A stretch of DNA of 60,172 nt from an uncultured Eggerthellaceae bacterium (GTDB lineage Bacteria > Actinomycetota > Coriobacteriia > Coriobacteriales > Eggerthellaceae): positions 1-60,172 of the forward strand of contig CAJTXX010000008.1 of assembly GCA_910584145.1 (NCBI GenBank), in the 5' to 3' direction. Position numbers and translations under genes: made by a program. The notes below the pieces were generated by a model. It searched no databases, was not told the origin of the DNA, and saw nothing but the letters and a program-made list of their open reading frames with translations. This document shows positions 57,238-60,172 of the stretch, one piece after another (positions within the stretch are counted from its first letter, which is position 1; each line of letters opens with the position of its first letter).

Positions 57238-57642
57238 TTAGCCGAAGAAGATGCCGATCTCGCGCTCGGCGGACGCCGGCGAGTCGCTGCCGTGGATGAC
57301 GTTCTCATCCATTATCAGGCCGAAGTCGCCGCGGATGGTACCCGGTGCCGCCTCGGCGGGGTTCGTGGCGCCCATGAGGCTGCGGCACTTCGCCACCGCG
57401 CCCGGGCCGGAGATGACCATCTTCACCACCGGACCGGAGGTGATGTAGGAGATGAGGCCGTCATAGAAGGGCTTGCCCTCGTGCTCGGCGTAGTTCGCCT
57501 TCGCCTGCTCCATGCTCACCATGCCGAGCTCCATGCGCTCTATCTTCAGGCCCGCGCGCTCGAAGCGGTTCACGATCTCGCCGATGTGGCCGTTGCGCAC
57601 GCCGTCGGGCTTTATCATCGAATAGGTCTTCTCGTCTGCCAT
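57238..57642 (-). CDS. ndk: Nucleoside diphosphate kinase
   Basis: Transfers the gamma phosphate between nucleoside triphosphates and diphosphates. 134 residues: TYSMIKPDGVRNG at the N-terminus, TNPAEAAPGTIRGDFG, and the catalytic His in NVIHGSDSPASAEREI. ATG 57642 follows AAGGAG by 7 bases; GTG 57645 is less likely. Followed by a terminator. Confidence 0.97.
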   Translation of the reverse strand: MADEKTYSMIKPDGVRNGHIGEIVNRFERAGLKIERMELGMVSMEQAKANYAEHEGKPFYDGLISYITSGPVVKMVISGPGAVAKCRSLMGATNPAEAAPGTIRGDFGLIMDENVIHGSDSPASAEREIGIFFG

Positions 57643-57666
57643 CACTTAGCTCCTTCGTTCGGTCGA

Positions 57667-59013
57667 TCAACTGTTCTGGCTGGGGAAATAAAGCTCTACG
57701 CCGGATATCTTCCACCCTATCAGGTCGCGCACGAGCTCTACTTTATAGGTTATCTGGCCGCCCTTGTCGGTGGTGGCCGTGGCGTATACGGTCGATTCGG
57801 TCATGGAGCGGTCCATGCCGTCGATGCGCACATCGGCATCCTGCACCACCGGCGCGAGGATGGAATCGATGCTCGATTGGTTGAGCGTGTCGGCGAACAG
57901 GCCGTCCTTCGCAGCGGCGGGGTCGGCGAACAGCTGCTTCACCACCGTGTCCTGCGAGGGGAAGCCGATGCCCCGCGTGAAGGCGAACACGCCCGCGCCC
58001 AGCAGCAGCACCAGCACCACGATGACAGCGATGAGCGCCTTGAGCCCCACGTTGCGGCGCTTGCGGTCCTTCTTCGCCAGACCGCGCGACCACTGCTCGA
58101 GCTCGGCGTCGGTGGCCGAGAAGAAGCGGTCCTCGTCCTCGTCATCGTAGGCATCGATGAAGCCGGGCATCTGCATGTCCTCGTCATCGTAGCCCTCGTC
58201 GTAGAAGAACGGGTCGGCCCCGTCGTCCTCGTCGAAGTAGTGCCCCTCCACGCTCACGTCGAGGCCCGACATGTCGGCTGTGCCCATATCGGCGCCAGCG
58301 CGCGAGAGCATCGACACGCACCGCTGGTAGTCGACCGCGGCAGAGTCGGACATGACGTAGTTGGGGTCGCTCGTGGCCTTGTTGAAGGCCTCCACCGCCT
58401 CAGCCGCATGGCCCGCCGCCGCATAGGCCTGGCCCATGCTGGCATTCAGGCGGTTGCGGGTATCTTGCGACATGTCGAAATCGAACGCGCTCTGGTACGA
58501 CGCGATGGCGTCCTCCGGCCGATCGAGCGACATGAAGCACACGCCCAGGTTCAGCAGCGCCTTCGCCGGGTCGGGATTGCCCTCGTCGAGCGCCGCCTCG
58601 CGGAACGACATGCCCGCCTCGGCGCTGCGCCCCAGCTTCAGCTGCGCGTTGCCCATGCCCATATAGGCCTTGTAGGGCGACTCGTAATCGGGGTCGGCCA
58701 CGGCCTGCTCGAAATGCACCACCGCGTTCGCGAAATCGCGCAGCGACGCGTAGGCCATGCCGATGTTGTTATTCAGGGCGCCCTTGGCGGTATAGGAGGC
58801 ATCGCTCGCCGCCTGGCTGTAGGCCTTGATGGCCTCGGTGGGGTTCTTCAGCTTCACCAGGCAATTGCCGATGTGGTGGTATATGAGGCCAAGCTCGCCC
58901 AGCTGGAACGGCACGCTGGTGTCCTTCAGGCATGCGGTGTACTTGCGCAGCGCCCCGCGGTAATCGCCTGCGTCGTAGAGAAGGGTAGCTTGATCGAACA
59001 GAGTGTTGTTCAC
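57667..59013 (-). CDS. TPR-repeat membrane protein
   Basis: A 448-residue protein: about six tetratricopeptide repeats (1-235, for example AKGALNNNIGMAYASLRDFA), an acidic linker rich in Asp/Glu (250-305), one membrane helix (ALIAVIVVLVLLLGAGVFAF, about 325-344) and a 100-residue extracytoplasmic domain. TPRs are thus cytoplasmic. It may scaffold an envelope complex; no specific role is known to me. Start is GTG 59013. Confidence 0.75.
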   Translation of the reverse strand: MNNTLFDQATLLYDAGDYRGALRKYTACLKDTSVPFQLGELGLIYHHIGNCLVKLKNPTEAIKAYSQAASDASYTAKGALNNNIGMAYASLRDFANAVVHFEQAVADPDYESPYKAYMGMGNAQLKLGRSAEAGMSFREAALDEGNPDPAKALLNLGVCFMSLDRPEDAIASYQSAFDFDMSQDTRNRLNASMGQAYAAAGHAAEAVEAFNKATSDPNYVMSDSAAVDYQRCVSMLSRAGADMGTADMSGLDVSVEGHYFDEDDGADPFFYDEGYDDEDMQMPGFIDAYDDEDEDRFFSATDAELEQWSRGLAKKDRKRRNVGLKALIAVIVVLVLLLGAGVFAFTRGIGFPSQDTVVKQLFADPAAAKDGLFADTLNQSSIDSILAPVVQDADVRIDGMDRSMTESTVYATATTDKGGQITYKVELVRDLIGWKISGVELYFPSQNS

Positions 59014-59043
59014 TGGTTATCCCCGGTTCCGGAAACCGCTGCC

Positions 59044-59562
59044 TTAAGCTTCGTTCTCGATCTTGATGGACTCGATCACGTCGCCCACGCGCAGCTGGCC
59101 GATCACGTCCTTGCCCTCGATGGCCTGGCCGAACACGGTGTAGCCGTCATCGAGGAACGGCTGGTCGCCCAAGCAGAAGTAGAACTGGCTGCCGGCAGAG
59201 TTCGGGTTCTGGCTGCGCGCCATCGCCAGCGTGCCGTCGAGATGCACGTTGTTCGGGTTCGTGGTGAACTCCTCTTTGATGGCATACCCCGGGCCGCCGG
59301 TGCCGAACGGGCCCTTGCCGGCTATGACATCCTCGGGGCTGGCGTCCTTGGTCTGCGGGTCGCCGCCTTGGATGACGAAGCCGGGCACGTAGCGGTGGAA
59401 CTTCACGCCGTCGTAGAAGCCCTTGTCCGCAAGCTCCACGAAATTGCCCACGTGGATGGGCGCATCGTTGCCGGCGAGCTGCACGCGGATGGTGCCCTTG
59501 GACGTGTCGATGACCGCCACCTCGTTACCGGTGGGCTTGTATTCCGGAGTATACAGAGACAT
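59044..59562 (-). CDS. Cyclophilin-type peptidyl-prolyl cis-trans isomerase
   Basis: A 172-residue single-domain cyclophilin: VGNFVELADKGFYDGVKFHR, VPGFVIQGGDPQ, MARSQNPNSAGSQFYFCLGD and VFGQAIEGKDVIG cover the active site (His/Arg of FHR, Gln of GSQFYF). No signal peptide, so cytoplasmic. It lies 30 bases upstream of the TPR gene. Confidence 0.95.
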   Translation of the reverse strand: MSLYTPEYKPTGNEVAVIDTSKGTIRVQLAGNDAPIHVGNFVELADKGFYDGVKFHRYVPGFVIQGGDPQTKDASPEDVIAGKGPFGTGGPGYAIKEEFTTNPNNVHLDGTLAMARSQNPNSAGSQFYFCLGDQPFLDDGYTVFGQAIEGKDVIGQLRVGDVIESIKIENEA

Positions 59563-59615
59563 GCTATCTCGCTTTCACTTGGTCATAGATATTCCGATTC
59601 TACCACACGCAGGGC

Positions 59616-60041
59616 TTATTCGACGCTATCGGCTATCTGCTCGGGCACAGGCTGGTCGCCTGCGTCGAGGAATATCTTGCGGGTGATGAAGTTGTACACC
59701 ATGACGATGGCGGTGGCGATGATCTTGCTGATGAGGTAGCTGATGCCCAGAAGCCCCGTGAAGAACCACATGCACAGGTCGTTCAGCCCCAAGCCGATGA
59801 CCGACAGCACGATGAAGATGATGAACTCGCGGCGGCGGCTCATGTCCTCCTTGTGCGTGAACACGTAGCGCATGGATGCCAGATAGTTGAATACGACCGA
59901 GACGATGAACGAGATGGTAGCGCTCACGAGGTAGTTCACCCCGAACACCTCGGTCAGGAGCACCATGACGCCGTAGTCGATGAGGAAGGCGATGCCCCCG
60001 ACCACCCCGAACTTAGCGAATTGCGCGATGAGCTTCTTCAT
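59616..60041 (-). CDS. GtrA-family membrane protein
   Basis: A 141-residue protein with four membrane helices: FAKFGVVGGIAFLIDYGVMV, YLVSATISFIVSVVFNYLAS, FIIFIVLSVIGLGLNDLCMW and ISKIIATAIVMVYNFITRKI. GtrA proteins help move polyprenyl-linked sugars across the membrane for cell-surface glycosylation. ATG 60041 follows GAGGGGACA; upstream in-frame codons lack a ribosome binding site. No partner GtrB is adjacent. Confidence 0.88.
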   Translation of the reverse strand: MKKLIAQFAKFGVVGGIAFLIDYGVMVLLTEVFGVNYLVSATISFIVSVVFNYLASMRYVFTHKEDMSRRREFIIFIVLSVIGLGLNDLCMWFFTGLLGISYLISKIIATAIVMVYNFITRKIFLDAGDQPVPEQIADSVE

Positions 60042-60107
60042 TGTCCCCTCTATCGAGATAGCCAGCTTGATGGATATCGTAAAGGATGCTGGGCTGCTGG
60101 ACCTGGA

Positions 60108-60172
60108 TGGTGCCCTTGACAGGAGTCGAACCTGCGACACCTTGCTCCGGAGGCAAGTGCTCTATCCACTGA
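60108..60172 (-). tRNA. tRNA-Arg(CCG), 5' end beyond the window
   Basis: On the minus strand the D-arm (TCAGTGGATAGAGC), the anticodon arm CTTGC-CTCCGGA-GCAAG with anticodon CCG, the T-arm (GCAGGTTCGACTCCTGTC split as stem and TTCGA loop), the acceptor strand AAGGGC, discriminator A and an encoded CCA are visible. About ten 5' bases are missing. Confidence 0.9.

Noticed and set aside
57124..59739. 871-codon plus-strand open frame across ndk, TPR and cyclophilin genes
   Set aside because: Spans three well-supported minus-strand genes; low-complexity antisense frame.

Overview
The window is chromosomal DNA from a GC-rich actinobacterium. Gene content and wording (dcw operon order, PPi-dependent phosphofructokinase, LoaP-driven surface-glycan operon, group 3b-like NiFe hydrogenase, decayed IS30 and IS3 copies) suggest class Coriobacteriia, probably an Eggerthellaceae relative. 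This is inference; no database was searched. Nearly all genes lie on the minus strand.

Layout. 1-13 kb: rpoC (cut by the window edge) and rpoB, a divergent PPi-phosphofructokinase, then yigZ / ABC-F ATPase / endonuclease IV, a secreted nuclease lipoprotein and a multi-spanning GT-C-like membrane protein. 13-21.3 kb: an AT-richer defence island with an AbiH-family protein, small or decayed ORFs (including a broken DUF4065/SocA-like antitoxin), a four-helix membrane protein, a retron reverse transcriptase fused to a trypsin-like protease with a candidate msr-msd RNA in front of it, and a ComEC-like MBL-fold hydrolase. IS30 and IS3 remnants interrupt and flank the island. 21.3-36.1 kb: a surface polysaccharide operon led by a LoaP-type NusG paralogue. 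It holds an initiating sugar-phosphate transferase, TagA/WecG plus a WecB-type epimerase, two glycosyltransferases, Wzy, Wzx, a pyruvyl transferase, an acetyltransferase, a fused cytidylyltransferase/PseG-like protein and a NeuB-type synthase. 36.2-38.7 kb: a fusion protein with AAA_14/DUF4143 ATPase and TIR-like domains. 38.8-52.9 kb: the dcw operon from mraZ to ftsQ, in which murE is reduced to its N-terminal domain. 53-57 kb: a four-gene NAD(P)-linked NiFe hydrogenase operon whose large subunit lacks a C-terminal extension. 57-60 kb: ndk, a TPR membrane protein, a cyclophilin, a GtrA protein and a partial tRNA-Arg(CCG).

How the parts work together. The dcw genes make lipid II and the septal machinery under a MraZ-box promoter. 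The glycan operon starts on undecaprenyl phosphate (WcaJ-like), probably adds ManNAc (WecB supplies UDP-ManNAc to TagA), builds the repeat with two transferases, decorates it with a nonulosonic acid, pyruvate and acetyl groups, then flips and polymerises it; LoaP should keep RNA polymerase processive across about 14 kb. The most novel material is the defence content: the retron RT-protease fusion whose start can be reset so that a candidate ncRNA lies directly upstream, and the ATPase/nuclease-fold/TIR fusion between the glycan and dcw operons.
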